64,000 nt of DNA from Myxococcus virescens. GTDB lineage: Bacteria; Myxococcota; Myxococcia; Myxococcales; Myxococcaceae. The position numbers and the translations under genes were made by a program. The notes below the pieces were generated by a model that did not search any database, had not been told where the DNA came from, and saw nothing but the letters and a program-made list of their open reading frames with translations. The DNA lies in contig NZ_FNAJ01000001.1 in assembly GCF_900101905.1 (NCBI RefSeq), positions 1,124,862 through 1,188,861 of the forward strand, given 5' to 3'. Shown piece after piece: positions 35,156 to 43,036 of this stretch (positions are counted from its first letter, which is position 1; each line of letters begins with the position of its first letter).

Positions 35156-35965
35156 ATGGCTAAGTTTCGCTCCATTGCGCTTCTGGCAGGTATCTCCGTC
35201 CTTGGCTCCGCGTGCGGCGCCCCTGAGTCCGAGACGCAGGATACGCAGCAGGTCTCGTTCGAGGAGTTCCGCGCCGGCGCGTATCAGGAGCCCGAGTCCG
35301 GTGGTTTCGTCGTCGACGGTGACATCTTCCTGCCGACGGAGTCGGAGCTGCGCGAGTTCTACGAGCAGTCCGTTGGCGGCATTGGAACGCAGCAGGGCGC
35401 GCTGGCCGTGTATTACAGCGGTGGACGCGACATCAAGTGGAGCGCCAGCCAGGCCCTCAACCTCACGTACTGCGTGAGCACCAAGTTCGGCGGCAACTAC
35501 ACGCGCGTGGTCAACGCGATGAAGAGCGCCGCGGCGGAGTGGGAGGCGGCCGCCAACGTCAAGTTCGTCCACGTCAGCGCTGAAGACTCGAAGTGCACGA
35601 ACCGCAACAACAACGTCGTGTTCGACGTGAACCAGACGAACACGTCCCAGTACCTGGCGCGCGCCTTCTTCCCCAACAGCGCCCGCCGCAGCGCCAACGT
35701 CCTCATCTCGACCACGTCCTTCCAGAACATCGCGCCCTGGACGCTGGAGGGCGTGCTTCGCCACGAGCTGGGCCACGTGCTGGGCTTCCGCCACGAGCAC
35801 ACCCGCCTCACCAGCACCGGCTGCTACGAGGACAACGCCTGGCGCGCGCTGACGCCGTATGACTCCAGCTCCGTCATGCACTACCCGCAGTGCAGCGGCA
35901 CCCAGACGGGTGACCTGGTGCTGACCAGCGACGACCGCAGCGGCGCCCGCGCGCTGTACCCGTAA
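35156..35965 (+). CDS. Zinc metalloprotease lipoprotein (metzincin)
   Basis: The product is 269 residues from the ATG at 35156. A lipoprotein signal ends at Cys20 (SVLGSAC), so it should sit on a membrane facing outward. The catalytic motif HELGHVLGFRH at 203-213 is a complete HExxHxxGxxH, and the Met-turn is SSVMHYP with Met241, placing it in the metzincin clan near the astacin/matrixin families. Residues 21-90 may be a propeptide. The 290-bp gap before it holds a 7-3-7 hairpin (TCTCACT-TCC-AGTGAGA, 35029-35045), perhaps in the leader RNA. A strong terminator follows. Confidence 0.92.
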   Translation: MAKFRSIALLAGISVLGSACGAPESETQDTQQVSFEEFRAGAYQEPESGGFVVDGDIFLPTESELREFYEQSVGGIGTQQGALAVYYSGGRDIKWSASQALNLTYCVSTKFGGNYTRVVNAMKSAAAEWEAAANVKFVHVSAEDSKCTNRNNNVVFDVNQTNTSQYLARAFFPNSARRSANVLISTTSFQNIAPWTLEGVLRHELGHVLGFRHEHTRLTSTGCYEDNAWRALTPYDSSSVMHYPQCSGTQTGDLVLTSDDRSGARALYP

Positions 35966-35991
35966 GCCCCACGGTCTTCCGTCGGCCCCAA

Positions 35992-36023
35992 GGGCCACTG
36001 CCTTCATGGCGGTGGCCCTTTTT
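35992..36023 (+). terminator. Rho-independent terminator
   Basis: GGGCCACTGCC, loop TTCAT, GGCGGTGGCCC, then TTTTT: an 11-bp stem with one mismatch and a clear T tract, 27 bp after the metzincin stop. Confidence 0.9.
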
Positions 36024-36206
36024 CGTTTCACCAACGCCGCCTCGACACTCGCCCGGGTTGGCTGTCCGACACCTGGCGTGGGCGTCACCGCAAACCCCTG
36101 GCCCCCATGCGCCGCGGATGCCCTGAATGCTCGGCACCCGCGGGGCGGTGAACGGCCGGGCCGTCCTCGGTGGAGGGAGCCTGCCTCCGGCCATCGAGGA
36201 GTCGCC

Positions 36207-37178
36207 ATGAAGTACACGCAATTGGGCCGCTCGGGGCTCTCCGTCAGCCGGCTGTGCCTGGGCACCATGAACTTCGGTTGGACGGCCGAGGAGCCGGAGT
36301 CCCACGCCATCATGGATTCCGCGCTCGGCCACGGCATCAACTTCTTCGACACCGCCAACGTCTACGGCTTCGGGGAGAACAAGGGCCGCACCGAGGAGGT
36401 CATCGGCAACTGGTTCGCCAAGGGCGACCGGCGGCGCGAGCGCACCGTGCTCGCGACCAAGCTCTACGCGCCCATGGGTGACTGGCCCAACGAGGGCAAG
36501 CTGTCCGCGCTCAACATCCGCCGCGCGCTGGATGCCAGCTTGAAGCGGCTGCGCACGGACTACGTCGACCTCTATCAGTTCCACCACATCGACCGCGCCA
36601 CGCCCTGGGAGGAGATCTGGCAGGCCATGGAGGTGGCCGTGGCGCAGGGCAAGGTGCTCTACGTCGGCAGCAGCAACTTCGCGGGCTGGCACATCGCCCA
36701 GGCCCAGGCCGTGGCGGCACGGCGCAACTTCACCGGACTGGTCAGCGAGCAGTCGCTCTACAACCTGATGGCCCGCACCGTGGAGCTGGAGGTGATTCCG
36801 TCCGCGCAGTTCCACGGCGTGGGCATCCTCCCCTGGTCCCCCCTCCAGGGCGGACTGCTGGGCGGCGTGCTCCGCAAGGAGCGCGAGGGCAAACGCCGTC
36901 TGGAAGGACGCGCCAAGGAAGCCCTCCAGAAGCACCGCGACCGCATCGAGCGCTACGAGGCGCTCGCCGACGAGCTCGGGCATGAGCCTGGAGACGTCGC
37001 GTTGGCGTGGCTGCTACATCAGCCCGCCGTCACCGCGCCCATCATCGGACCGCGAACGTCCGCCCAGCTCGAGGCCGCCGTCCGCGCGGCCAGTGTCACA
37101 CTCGATGCGAAAACACTGTCACGCTTGGATGACATCTTCCCGGGCCACAAGCCCGCACCAGAGGACTACGCCTGGTGA
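36207..37178 (+). CDS. Aldo/keto reductase
   Basis: The product is 323 residues from the ATG at 36207, after GAGGAG. The catalytic tetrad of the aldo/keto reductase barrel is visible: Asp and Tyr in FFDTANVYGFGENKG near 47-61, Lys in VLATKLY near 84 and His in LYQFHHIDR near 117. The NADPH site is IIGPRTSAQLEAAV near 283-296. The set resembles YajO/Gfo-like voltage-channel-beta-subunit-type reductases. The substrate is not predictable. It is complete, in contrast to the fragment at 17086-17271. Confidence 0.93.
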   Translation: MKYTQLGRSGLSVSRLCLGTMNFGWTAEEPESHAIMDSALGHGINFFDTANVYGFGENKGRTEEVIGNWFAKGDRRRERTVLATKLYAPMGDWPNEGKLSALNIRRALDASLKRLRTDYVDLYQFHHIDRATPWEEIWQAMEVAVAQGKVLYVGSSNFAGWHIAQAQAVAARRNFTGLVSEQSLYNLMARTVELEVIPSAQFHGVGILPWSPLQGGLLGGVLRKEREGKRRLEGRAKEALQKHRDRIERYEALADELGHEPGDVALAWLLHQPAVTAPIIGPRTSAQLEAAVRAASVTLDAKTLSRLDDIFPGHKPAPEDYAW

Positions 37179-37258
37179 CGCACCGGGCGAGACATAAAAG
37201 GCTACAAACCCTTCTCAAACGGTCGGAAAAGACACCCATCCATCACAAAGCGAGACCA

Positions 37259-37287
37259 TTGACGACAGGGAATTCCTCTCATATTTC
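37259..37287 (+). promoter_or_regulatory. Sigma-70-type promoter
   Basis: TTGACG (37259-37264) and TATTTC (37282-37287) with a 17-base spacer lie 35 bp before the start of the Cys-rich lipoprotein, in an AT-richer stretch. Confidence 0.45.
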
Positions 37288-37322
37288 CTGCCGCGGTATC
37301 TCCCCACAAAAGAGAGGTTCTC

Positions 37323-37703
37323 ATGAAGTCGATGGCTGGAATCTTCGTCATGGCGCTGGTGATGCTGACCTCTTGCGGGCCTGTGCCCACCGAGGAGCAG
37401 CCCCAGGGAGGTAACGACGTCACCGCCGAGGACCACTTCCGCACGCAGGAGGCCGCGCTGACCGGTGACTGTTTCGTGCAGATCGAGTGCGAGGGTGGGA
37501 ATATCAAGTCGTGCTCCGGCACGGGCTTCGCCTGTTCGGCCAACAGCGCCAACGGCGGCACCGTGACTTGCAACGGCAACGCCCAGACCTGCAGGCCCAT
37601 CATCCTGGAGCCCACCTGCAGCTGCCGGGCGGATGGCTGCTGCAATCAGCTCTGCGCCCTCACCGACCCGGATTGCCGCTTCGTCCCCGAAGAGCCGAAG
37701 TAG
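37323..37703 (+). CDS. Cysteine-rich lipoprotein
   Basis: The 126-residue product has a lipoprotein signal ending at Cys18 (VMLTSCGP). The mature region, after an acidic linker, contains 12 cysteines in patterns such as CFVQIEC, SCSGTGFACS, CTCSCRADGCCNQLC-like pairs and DPDC, so a compact disulphide-knotted domain is likely. I do not recognise it. A good promoter and AGAGAGG ribosome site precede it, and a hairpin follows, so it is expressed alone. Confidence 0.75.
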   Translation: MKSMAGIFVMALVMLTSCGPVPTEEQPQGGNDVTAEDHFRTQEAALTGDCFVQIECEGGNIKSCSGTGFACSANSANGGTVTCNGNAQTCRPIILEPTCSCRADGCCNQLCALTDPDCRFVPEEPK

Positions 37704-37713
37704 ACATGGACCT

Positions 37714-37744
37714 CCGGGTGCGGTCCTCCAAGGGCCGTACCCGG
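37714..37744. terminator. Bidirectional hairpin between converging genes
   Basis: CCGGGTGCGG (37714-37723) pairs with CCGTACCCGG (37735-37744) over 10 positions with one G-T. No T tract. Confidence 0.45.
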
Positions 37745-37772
37745 ATGCACCGCGGGAGCGCCAGCAACCGCG

Positions 37773-38318
37773 TTACTCAAAGCCCGGGCGCGTGACGTAC
37801 TCGGCGTGGACGCGCTCGTAGGCTTCCCAGAAGTCAGGCGAGCGCTGTCCATTCAGCCGGTCGACCAGGAGGTCGAGGTGCGTATGCCAGCCGCCCGCCA
37901 CGCTGCGCAGGGCATCCCGGCCATCGAGTCGCACGTGGGTGACGGTCAGCAGAACGCCGTCCTCGCGCTCGGTCAGCTCGAAGCGGACCTCTGACGGGTC
38001 CCCGTGGTTCTCCGCCCACGTATAGGCAAACAGGCGCGGCGGCTCACACGCCGTCACGCACCCCGCGTTGACGTGGCCCTGTGCCATGTCCTCGTGGCGC
38101 GGCGGTGGGGCGCCGCCTTCCTCTGACAGTTCGGCGTGGCGGAACAACAGCTCCACCTTGCCACCGACCTTCGTCTCCGTGGGGCCACCCGCGAGCCACA
38201 GCCGGCGCTTCTCCGGCTCGGTGAGATAGGCCCACACGCGCTCGATGGGGCCGGGCAGCAGGCGTTCGATTCGGACGGTGTCGGAGGACAACAGGCGGGC
38301 GTGCGAGTCTCGTTTCAT
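37773..38318 (-). CDS. SRPBCC (AHSA1-type) family protein
   Basis: The product is 181 residues (ATG at 38318; ATG at 38333 would add five). The START/AHSA1 pattern is clear: IERLLPGPIERVWAYLTEPEKRRLWLAG at the N terminus, then KVELLFRH, ACEPPRLFAYTW, VRFELTER.DGVLLTVTH and a C-terminal helix GGWHTHLDLLVDRLNG. These small alpha/beta barrels bind hydrophobic ligands. It follows a second SRPBCC gene by about 40 bp in the same operon. Confidence 0.9.
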   Translation of the reverse strand: MKRDSHARLLSSDTVRIERLLPGPIERVWAYLTEPEKRRLWLAGGPTETKVGGKVELLFRHAELSEEGGAPPPRHEDMAQGHVNAGCVTACEPPRLFAYTWAENHGDPSEVRFELTEREDGVLLTVTHVRLDGRDALRSVAGGWHTHLDLLVDRLNGQRSPDFWEAYERVHAEYVTRPGFE

Positions 38319-38359
38319 GGCGCCTTCGGTCATGCGTGGAGGTGGGGGGAACCGCGGCG

Positions 38360-38848
38360 TCAGATGAGGTGCCGCGCGTCCTCGGGGACATGGTCCGGGA
38401 CGAGCGCGAGCGCGATGCCGTGCTCCAGCCAGGCCTTGGCCCCGGCGAGGAGCAGGTTGAAGCCCCCGGTGCTGTCCAGCGCTCGCGCCACGACGGCCTT
38501 GTCGTCCCCCCGGAAGCCGGACTCGACGACGCGGACATACGTGCGGTCCGGCGACAGCGCCGTGAAGGTCCACTCCACGAAGGTCATCGCCCCCGGGTCG
38601 CCCCACTCGATGCGCAGGCGGGCACCGGGCTCGAAGTCCAACACGTTCACGGTGGCCGACACGCCGTAGGTGTCCCAGAACCACTGCGCCGTGCCGCCGG
38701 GCTGGAGCCGCGCGCTGCCCCGGCTGAACCAGAACTTCGTGGTGATTGCGGGGTCCACGAAGGCCGCGAAGACGTCCGCCACGGGACGGCGAATCATCAT
38801 CATCGCCGTGGCAACCGGCGCACCCTTGTCACTCCCTGTCGACGCCAT
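38360..38848 (-). CDS. SRPBCC family protein
   Basis: The product is 162 residues from the ATG at 38848, after GGGAGAG. The pattern is ATAMMMIRRPVADVFAAFVDPAITTKFWFSRG, then VLDFEPGARLRIEWG and VRVVESGF..DD.A.......GGFNLLLAGAKAWLEHG. It is an ActivatorHsp90-like or toxin-type START protein with an unknown ligand. It is the first gene of the pair and lies directly behind a 12-2-12 operator. Such pairs are usually governed by an ArsR repressor encoded beside them, which is absent here. Confidence 0.9.
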   Translation of the reverse strand: MASTGSDKGAPVATAMMMIRRPVADVFAAFVDPAITTKFWFSRGSARLQPGGTAQWFWDTYGVSATVNVLDFEPGARLRIEWGDPGAMTFVEWTFTALSPDRTYVRVVESGFRGDDKAVVARALDSTGGFNLLLAGAKAWLEHGIALALVPDHVPEDARHLI

Positions 38849-38859
38849 GACGCTCTCCC

Positions 38860-38910
38860 AATATTCATCCAGTTGGTTGAGTATTCCTGCAATCACCGCT
38901 CGATTGTCAA
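38860..38910 (-). promoter_or_regulatory. Promoter with ArsR-type 12-2-12 operator
   Basis: AATATTCATCCA (38860-38871), GT, TGGTTGAGTATT (38874-38885) is a dyad matching at 10 of 12 positions. It overlaps the -10 region of a minus-strand promoter whose -35 is TTGACA (38910-38905). Dyads of this length and core (CAACCA/TGGTTG) are bound by ArsR/SmtB-family regulators that control SRPBCC genes. Confidence 0.6.
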
Positions 38911-38959
38911 CCGAATGGTGAAATCTCCACCGCGCCCGGGACGGCGCCCCCAGGCGCCT

Positions 38960-39280
38960 TCAACCGATGACGCGGAAGGCCGGAGGATCAATGCGCGTGG
39001 CGCGGCACTGGGGGCAGGCACCGGGCCGCGTGAAGCGCCTGCGGTCCTTGAAGGTGAAGCCACACGCCAGGCATGAGGCGGGCAGCACCTCCAGGCGGGC
39101 GCCCTGGACCTTGAGGGATTTCTCCAGGTGCTCCAGGTGTCCGGCCACGTCCTTCTCGGAGATGCCCACCAGGGCGGAGAGGTCCTTCGCGGTGAGGCCG
39201 CTCTCCGGGGCGGACGTCAGCGCCGCCTCCAGCGCGCCGCGCACGGTGCTGGCGCGCGCTGGAGGAACAGGGGCACTCAC
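38960..39280 (-). CDS. Winged-helix transcriptional regulator with zinc ribbon
   Basis: The product is 106 residues from a GTG at 39280. Residues 12-60 form a helix-turn-helix (GLTAKDLSALVGISEKDVAGHLEHLEKSL), and 68-95 a zinc ribbon with Cys70-Cys73 (CLACGF) and Cys89-Cys92 (CPQCRA). This pairing is known as the COG3357-type predicted regulator. The GTG overlaps the stop of the upstream gene (GTGA), so the two are translationally coupled. Confidence 0.8.
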   Translation of the reverse strand: MSAPVPPARASTVRGALEAALTSAPESGLTAKDLSALVGISEKDVAGHLEHLEKSLKVQGARLEVLPASCLACGFTFKDRRRFTRPGACPQCRATRIDPPAFRVIG

Positions 39281-39834
39281 GCGCCAATCGCCCCCGGGTC
39301 CGTCGCCAGCTCGCCGCCCAGGTGCATGCCCGTCTGGCACCGGTAGTCCGTCACCAGCGACGCGAGCACGGTCGTCACGCCCACCGCCACATGGATGGCC
39401 GCGGCCAGCGGGCTGCGCTTCGCATAGCCCAGCACGAAGGGCGAAAGGATGGACGCGGCGCCAAAGGCATAGTCGGCGATTTCATGCGCTTCGATGGGGA
39501 TGAGCTTGGTCAAGCTGATGCGGTAGTCCGTCAACAATGACACACCGAGGATGGTGGACCCCAGGGCGATGCCCGCGGACTTCGCCACCGCATCTCCGGA
39601 CAACACCCCCGCCACCACCGAGGCCGTCCCGCCCTTGTAGTCCATGAGCGAGTGCAGGTCCTGGGGCACCCACCGGCGCAACGGCAGCCGTCCCAGGAGC
39701 GGACGGGAGATGATGCCAGCGGCGGCGCTCCGGTCCATGGCGCGGCGCACGCCCCGCCGGAAGCGCCCTTCCGGAGGCACCGGGGGCGGGACGAGTCTGG
39801 GGGTAGACGGGCTCAGGGTCTGCGGTTCAGCCAT
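39277..39834 (-). CDS. Membrane protein of unknown function
   Basis: The product is 185 residues from the ATG at 39834, after AAGGAGCG. A Pro/Arg-rich N terminus of about 60 residues is followed by four probable membrane helices (GTASVVAGVLSG, AGIALGSTILGVSLL, ADYAFGAASILSPFVLGYA, AAAIHVAVGVTTVLASL) with TDYR repeated after the second and fourth. The layout recalls SPW-type or other small four-helix membrane proteins, but I cannot name a family. It overlaps the zinc-ribbon regulator by 4 bp. Confidence 0.78.
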   Translation of the reverse strand: MAEPQTLSPSTPRLVPPPVPPEGRFRRGVRRAMDRSAAAGIISRPLLGRLPLRRWVPQDLHSLMDYKGGTASVVAGVLSGDAVAKSAGIALGSTILGVSLLTDYRISLTKLIPIEAHEIADYAFGAASILSPFVLGYAKRSPLAAAIHVAVGVTTVLASLVTDYRCQTGMHLGGELATDPGAIGA

Positions 39835-40101
39835 GTGGCGCTCCTTCCAGTCTTGCCGTCGTGAAGTCGCCACTACGGTAGGCACGCGGCCCGTGACGCA
39901 CGGCGATGCGCGCCTCGCCTGCCCGGGCACCGAGGGTAGGAAGCCTGTCCACCCGCGAATTCCTGGCTGCTAGGGGACCAGGGGGGCTTCCACTCGGTGG
40001 CCCGCCCCGGGCAGACTATGGCTCGCAGCACGGCCCTTCAGTTTCTGAGAGGGCGATATCCGCGGCCACCCCAGCCGCTTTGGAACGAAAGAACGCGATT
40101 C

Positions 40102-40305
40102 ATGGCAACCGGTACCGTCAAGTGGTTCAACGATGCGAAGGGTTTTGGGTTCATCGTGCAGGACGGCGGCGGTGAGGACGTGTTCGTCCATCACAGCGCC
40201 ATCAACATGGATGGCTTCCGCACCCTGCAGGAAGGCCAGAAGGTGGAGTTCGAAGTAGGCCGGGGCCCCAAGGGTCTGCAGGCGCAGAACGTTCGCGCGG
40301 CCTGA
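40102..40305 (+). CDS. Cold-shock protein (CspA family)
   Basis: The 67-residue protein is a single cold-shock domain, with RNP1 KGFGFI at 13-18 and RNP2 VFVHH at 27-31 and the usual GTVKWFND opening and [10 protein letters not shown] ending. It binds single-stranded nucleic acid. The ATG at 40102 gives the exact family length. The long untranslated leader (nearly 270 bp from the neighbouring gene) is typical of cold-shock messages, and a strong terminator follows. Myxobacteria carry several copies. Confidence 0.96.
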   Translation: MATGTVKWFNDAKGFGFIVQDGGGEDVFVHHSAINMDGFRTLQEGQKVEFEVGRGPKGLQAQNVRAA

Positions 40306-40328
40306 ACGGCGGTCCGGCGAAGCCATGG

Positions 40329-40369
40329 AAGCCCGGTCTCGCGGATGGCGAGTCCGGGCTTTCTCTTTG
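40329..40369 (+). terminator. Rho-independent terminator
   Basis: AAGCCCGG.CTCGC pairs with GCGAG.CCGGGCTT around GGATG, with TTCTCTTT following. It ends the cold-shock gene. Confidence 0.85.
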
Positions 40370-40398
40370 CGGGCGCCCCCTGAGAGGCTGCGTGGTCC

Positions 40399-40965
40399 AT
40401 GCGCCTGCCCCGCTTCCCGCGTGTCATCGGCTTCGACGGCGGCCCCTTCGCGCGCCGCCCCGGCGCCGCCGTGCCCCTGGCGGGCGTGGTGTGCGGAGGC
40501 ACTCGCTTGGAAGGGCTCGTCTGGGGACGGGTGCGCCGCGACGGCTGGAACGCCACGCGGGAGGTGTGCCGGCTGCTGGAAGGCGGGAAGTTCCTCCCGC
40601 AGCTCCACCTGGTGCTGCTGGATGGCATTGCGTTCGGCGGCTTCAACGTCGTGGACCTGCCCCTGCTGGCCAGCCGGCTGAAGCGGCCGTGCGTGGCGGT
40701 GATGCGGCGGCCACCGGACATGGGCGCGGTGGAGCGCGCGCTGCGGCGTCTGCCTCGCGCGGACGCGCGCTGGGCGAAGCTGAAGCGCGCGGGCCCCATC
40801 CACCAACTGGGAGGCTTCACCTTCCAGGTGCAGGGCGCGGAGCCCGCCTGGGTGGCCGAGGCGCTGGCGCGCGTGACGGACCGCGGCCTCGTCCCGGAGG
40901 CCCTGCGGCTGGCGCACCTCATTGGCTCCGCCGTCGTCACCGGCCAGAGCAGCCAGCGCGCCTGA
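40399..40965 (+). CDS. DUF99 family protein (endonuclease V fold)
   Basis: The 188-residue protein begins with IGFDGGPF near 10-17, followed by AGVVCGGTRLEGLVWGRV and LHLVLLDGIAFGGFNVVDL, and ends with ALRLAHLIGSAVV. These are marks of DUF99, a family related in fold to endonuclease V. The second Asp in LLDGI would be the metal ligand. No function has been established that I know of. The start codon lies 93 bp after the cold-shock gene and its terminator. Confidence 0.85.
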   Translation: MRLPRFPRVIGFDGGPFARRPGAAVPLAGVVCGGTRLEGLVWGRVRRDGWNATREVCRLLEGGKFLPQLHLVLLDGIAFGGFNVVDLPLLASRLKRPCVAVMRRPPDMGAVERALRRLPRADARWAKLKRAGPIHQLGGFTFQVQGAEPAWVAEALARVTDRGLVPEALRLAHLIGSAVVTGQSSQRA

Positions 40966-41165
40966 GCCTTTCCCAGACGGGCGTCACCTCCTGGCGGAGG
41001 ATTGCGCCGTCACCACATGCGGTTGCCAGCACACGGAAACTTCCACCGGCGCCAGACAACCCAGACACGCTTGCACACCCTTCCAGCCATGAACCTGCCC
41101 TGGAGGGCCGCATGGAACCCCGTTTGTCTTCATGTTAATCTTTGCCTCGCGAGGAGGGCGCACGC

Positions 41166-41594
41166 ATGTTCGAAGTCATCAATGACAAGAATCGCCGTAC
41201 CGTCACCGTGCGGTTGAGTGGGTTCGTCAGGCCGAACGAGATGCGGGACTTCGCGAGCCGGTATCGTCACGAAACAGACTCCTACGGAGGAGGACGACAC
41301 CTGGTGCTCGCGGACATGCGTGGGCTCAGGACCCTGGAGCCGGAGTCCGCCAGCCTCTTCGGAGAGGTGGTGGCCTACGGCCGGCAGATGGGCTGCGTCA
41401 TGTGCGCGCACGTCTCGGATTCCACCATCGCCCGGCTGCAGACGGCGCGGGTGGCCTCGGCGGCGGCGGCGGACAACGACATCACGGTGGACTGCGTGTC
41501 GCTGGAGGAAGCGCACTCGCAGCTCGCCAAGGCGCGCTCGCGCTACTTCCTGGGCGCGGCTCCGGAAGACGCGGTGGAGCACGCCGCGCGTTGA
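41166..41594 (+). CDS. STAS-like/SpoIIAA-like small protein
   Basis: The product is 142 residues from the ATG at 41166, preceded by GAGGAGG. The pattern of alternating strands and helices (MFEVINDKNRRTVTVRLSGFVRPNEM, then HLVLADMRGLRTLEPESASLFGEVVAYGRQMGC) recalls the STAS or SpoIIAA-like fold, which binds nucleotides or partner proteins. It lacks the phosphorylatable Ser of anti-sigma antagonists as far as I can see. No kinase or sigma gene is next to it. Confidence 0.7.
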   Translation: MFEVINDKNRRTVTVRLSGFVRPNEMRDFASRYRHETDSYGGGRHLVLADMRGLRTLEPESASLFGEVVAYGRQMGCVMCAHVSDSTIARLQTARVASAAAADNDITVDCVSLEEAHSQLAKARSRYFLGAAPEDAVEHAAR

Positions 41595-41606
41595 GACACA
41601 CCTCCA

Positions 41607-41630
41607 GGCGGGAGCAGGACGGCTCCTGCC
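41607..41630. terminator. Hairpin between converging genes
   Basis: GGCGGGAGC (41607-41615) pairs with GCTCCTGCC (41622-41630) with one G-T. No T tract. Confidence 0.45.
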
Positions 41631-41648
41631 CATGGAATCCCAGCAGGC

Positions 41649-42206
41649 TCAGGCCTCGTGGCCGTTGCGCCACGTGAGCCGGTAGGTGACGCCTTCGTCG
41701 GTGAAGGCGCGCACCTGCACCTCGGCATGCGGCGCTCCCACGGCGCGCAGGCCCGCGCGTAGCGCGCCTTGCGTGAAGTAGCGGATGACCCCGGCCTCGT
41801 TCATCCACAGGTCCACTTCGGTGGGGGACACGTCGTCCAGGCGTGTCTCCGTGTAGTTGTTCCCGGAGCGGAACATCTGCCGGGCCCGGCTCACGCACCG
41901 GCGGGGGCCCAGGAGCTGAATCACACCGAAGGCCGCGCGCCCCAGCACCGTCTCCCGGTAGCCGTCCACCATGCGCTCACCCAGCAGCGCGTAGCCCACG
42001 TCGTCGGGCACGTCCGGGTGCAGCTCGCGCGCGGCCACGCGCACGGCGAAGCACCATGTGTCAAAGGCGTAGGCGGGCTGCAGCTTGCGCTCCAGGTCCA
42101 CCCCCACCTCCCGCAGCCGCTCGCGGAGCACGGGGGTGACGCGGGCCCCCAGTCCTCGCACGAAGAGACCCTCCAAGGTGTGCTCGAAGACGAGCTTCTC
42201 CGGCAT
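41649..42206 (-). CDS. DUF2378 / TIGR02265 Myxococcus paralogous-family protein
   Basis: The 185-residue protein matches the family pattern closely: LVFEHTLEGLFVRGLGARVTPVLRERLREVGVDL at the N terminus, LGERMVDGYRETVLGRAAFG near 75-95, the FRSGNNYTETRLDDVSPTE block near 110-130 and a C-terminal YRLTW strand. The family is expanded in Myxococcus and relatives and has no known function; members may resemble small-ligand sensors. It is divergent from the next gene with 55 bp between. Confidence 0.92.
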   Translation of the reverse strand: MPEKLVFEHTLEGLFVRGLGARVTPVLRERLREVGVDLERKLQPAYAFDTWCFAVRVAARELHPDVPDDVGYALLGERMVDGYRETVLGRAAFGVIQLLGPRRCVSRARQMFRSGNNYTETRLDDVSPTEVDLWMNEAGVIRYFTQGALRAGLRAVGAPHAEVQVRAFTDEGVTYRLTWRNGHEA

Positions 42207-42261
42207 GTTCAGCAGTGTACCCTTCCTCCGCTAGGATGTGCGGCGAGGGGGTAGGAATTCC

Positions 42262-43014
42262 ATGGGTCTGCAACGAGAGCTCGCCATCCTGGCCATGAAG
42301 GCCACGCCGCTGCCGGGGAAGAAGAACTTCCTGGCGGAGGCCGGTATCGCCACACCGGTGCCCGCCATCCGCGGGTCGATTGGCGCGGTGGCGCATGAAC
42401 CCTTCATGGCCTTCGACACCAAGCGGCTGATGGACCTGCTGGTGGCCTTCACCATCGGAGACTTCCCGGAGCGGGCCGGTTGCTCCAACTACTTCAACCC
42501 GCACAGCCCCTGGTACAACGTCTTCTACGGCGCCTACGGCATCCGCTCGTACAAGCGGGACGGCAGCCCGTGGGGATTCACCCGCGACGGCCGCCCGGAC
42601 CTGGACGAGATGCTGGAGATTCCGCGGCTCGACTACAACTTCCTCACGGCCGGGGAGCTGGGCTGCCCCGCGTCGAAGATGTGCTTCGAGGTGCTGGACG
42701 TGCGCCAGGGCCGTGAAGGCCCGTGGCACATGGCGGAGGTGGGCTGCATCATCCCCAGCGGACTGCACCGGGTGCAGGACGCGCAGGCGCCGGACCTCAC
42801 CTACTACGCCGTGTTCGGCGTGCCAGAGGAGGACTACCTCGTGGGCGGCCGGGAGAGCTACGAGCCGGTCCGCATGCGCGGGCGCATGTACTTCCGCCCG
42901 GTGGCCGAACGCCTCACGCTCGTCTGGGGCGGACTCTGCCCGGACACGCCCGACGGCCAGCGGCTGATGGGCGCCATCGTGGATGCGATGGCGCCGCTGT
43001 ACGCGGGGGGATGA
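42262..43014 (+). CDS. Conserved hypothetical protein
   Basis: The product is 250 residues from the ATG at 42262. There is no signal peptide or membrane helix. Aromatic-rich segments such as CSNYFNPHSPWYNVFYGAYGIRSYKRDGSPWGFTRDG near 75-110 look conserved, but I cannot assign a family. The gene converges on the RND efflux operon with 22 bp between stops. Confidence 0.72.
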   Translation: MGLQRELAILAMKATPLPGKKNFLAEAGIATPVPAIRGSIGAVAHEPFMAFDTKRLMDLLVAFTIGDFPERAGCSNYFNPHSPWYNVFYGAYGIRSYKRDGSPWGFTRDGRPDLDEMLEIPRLDYNFLTAGELGCPASKMCFEVLDVRQGREGPWHMAEVGCIIPSGLHRVQDAQAPDLTYYAVFGVPEEDYLVGGRESYEPVRMRGRMYFRPVAERLTLVWGGLCPDTPDGQRLMGAIVDAMAPLYAGG

Positions 43015-43036
43015 ACGCCCCCCGCGCCTGTGGACC

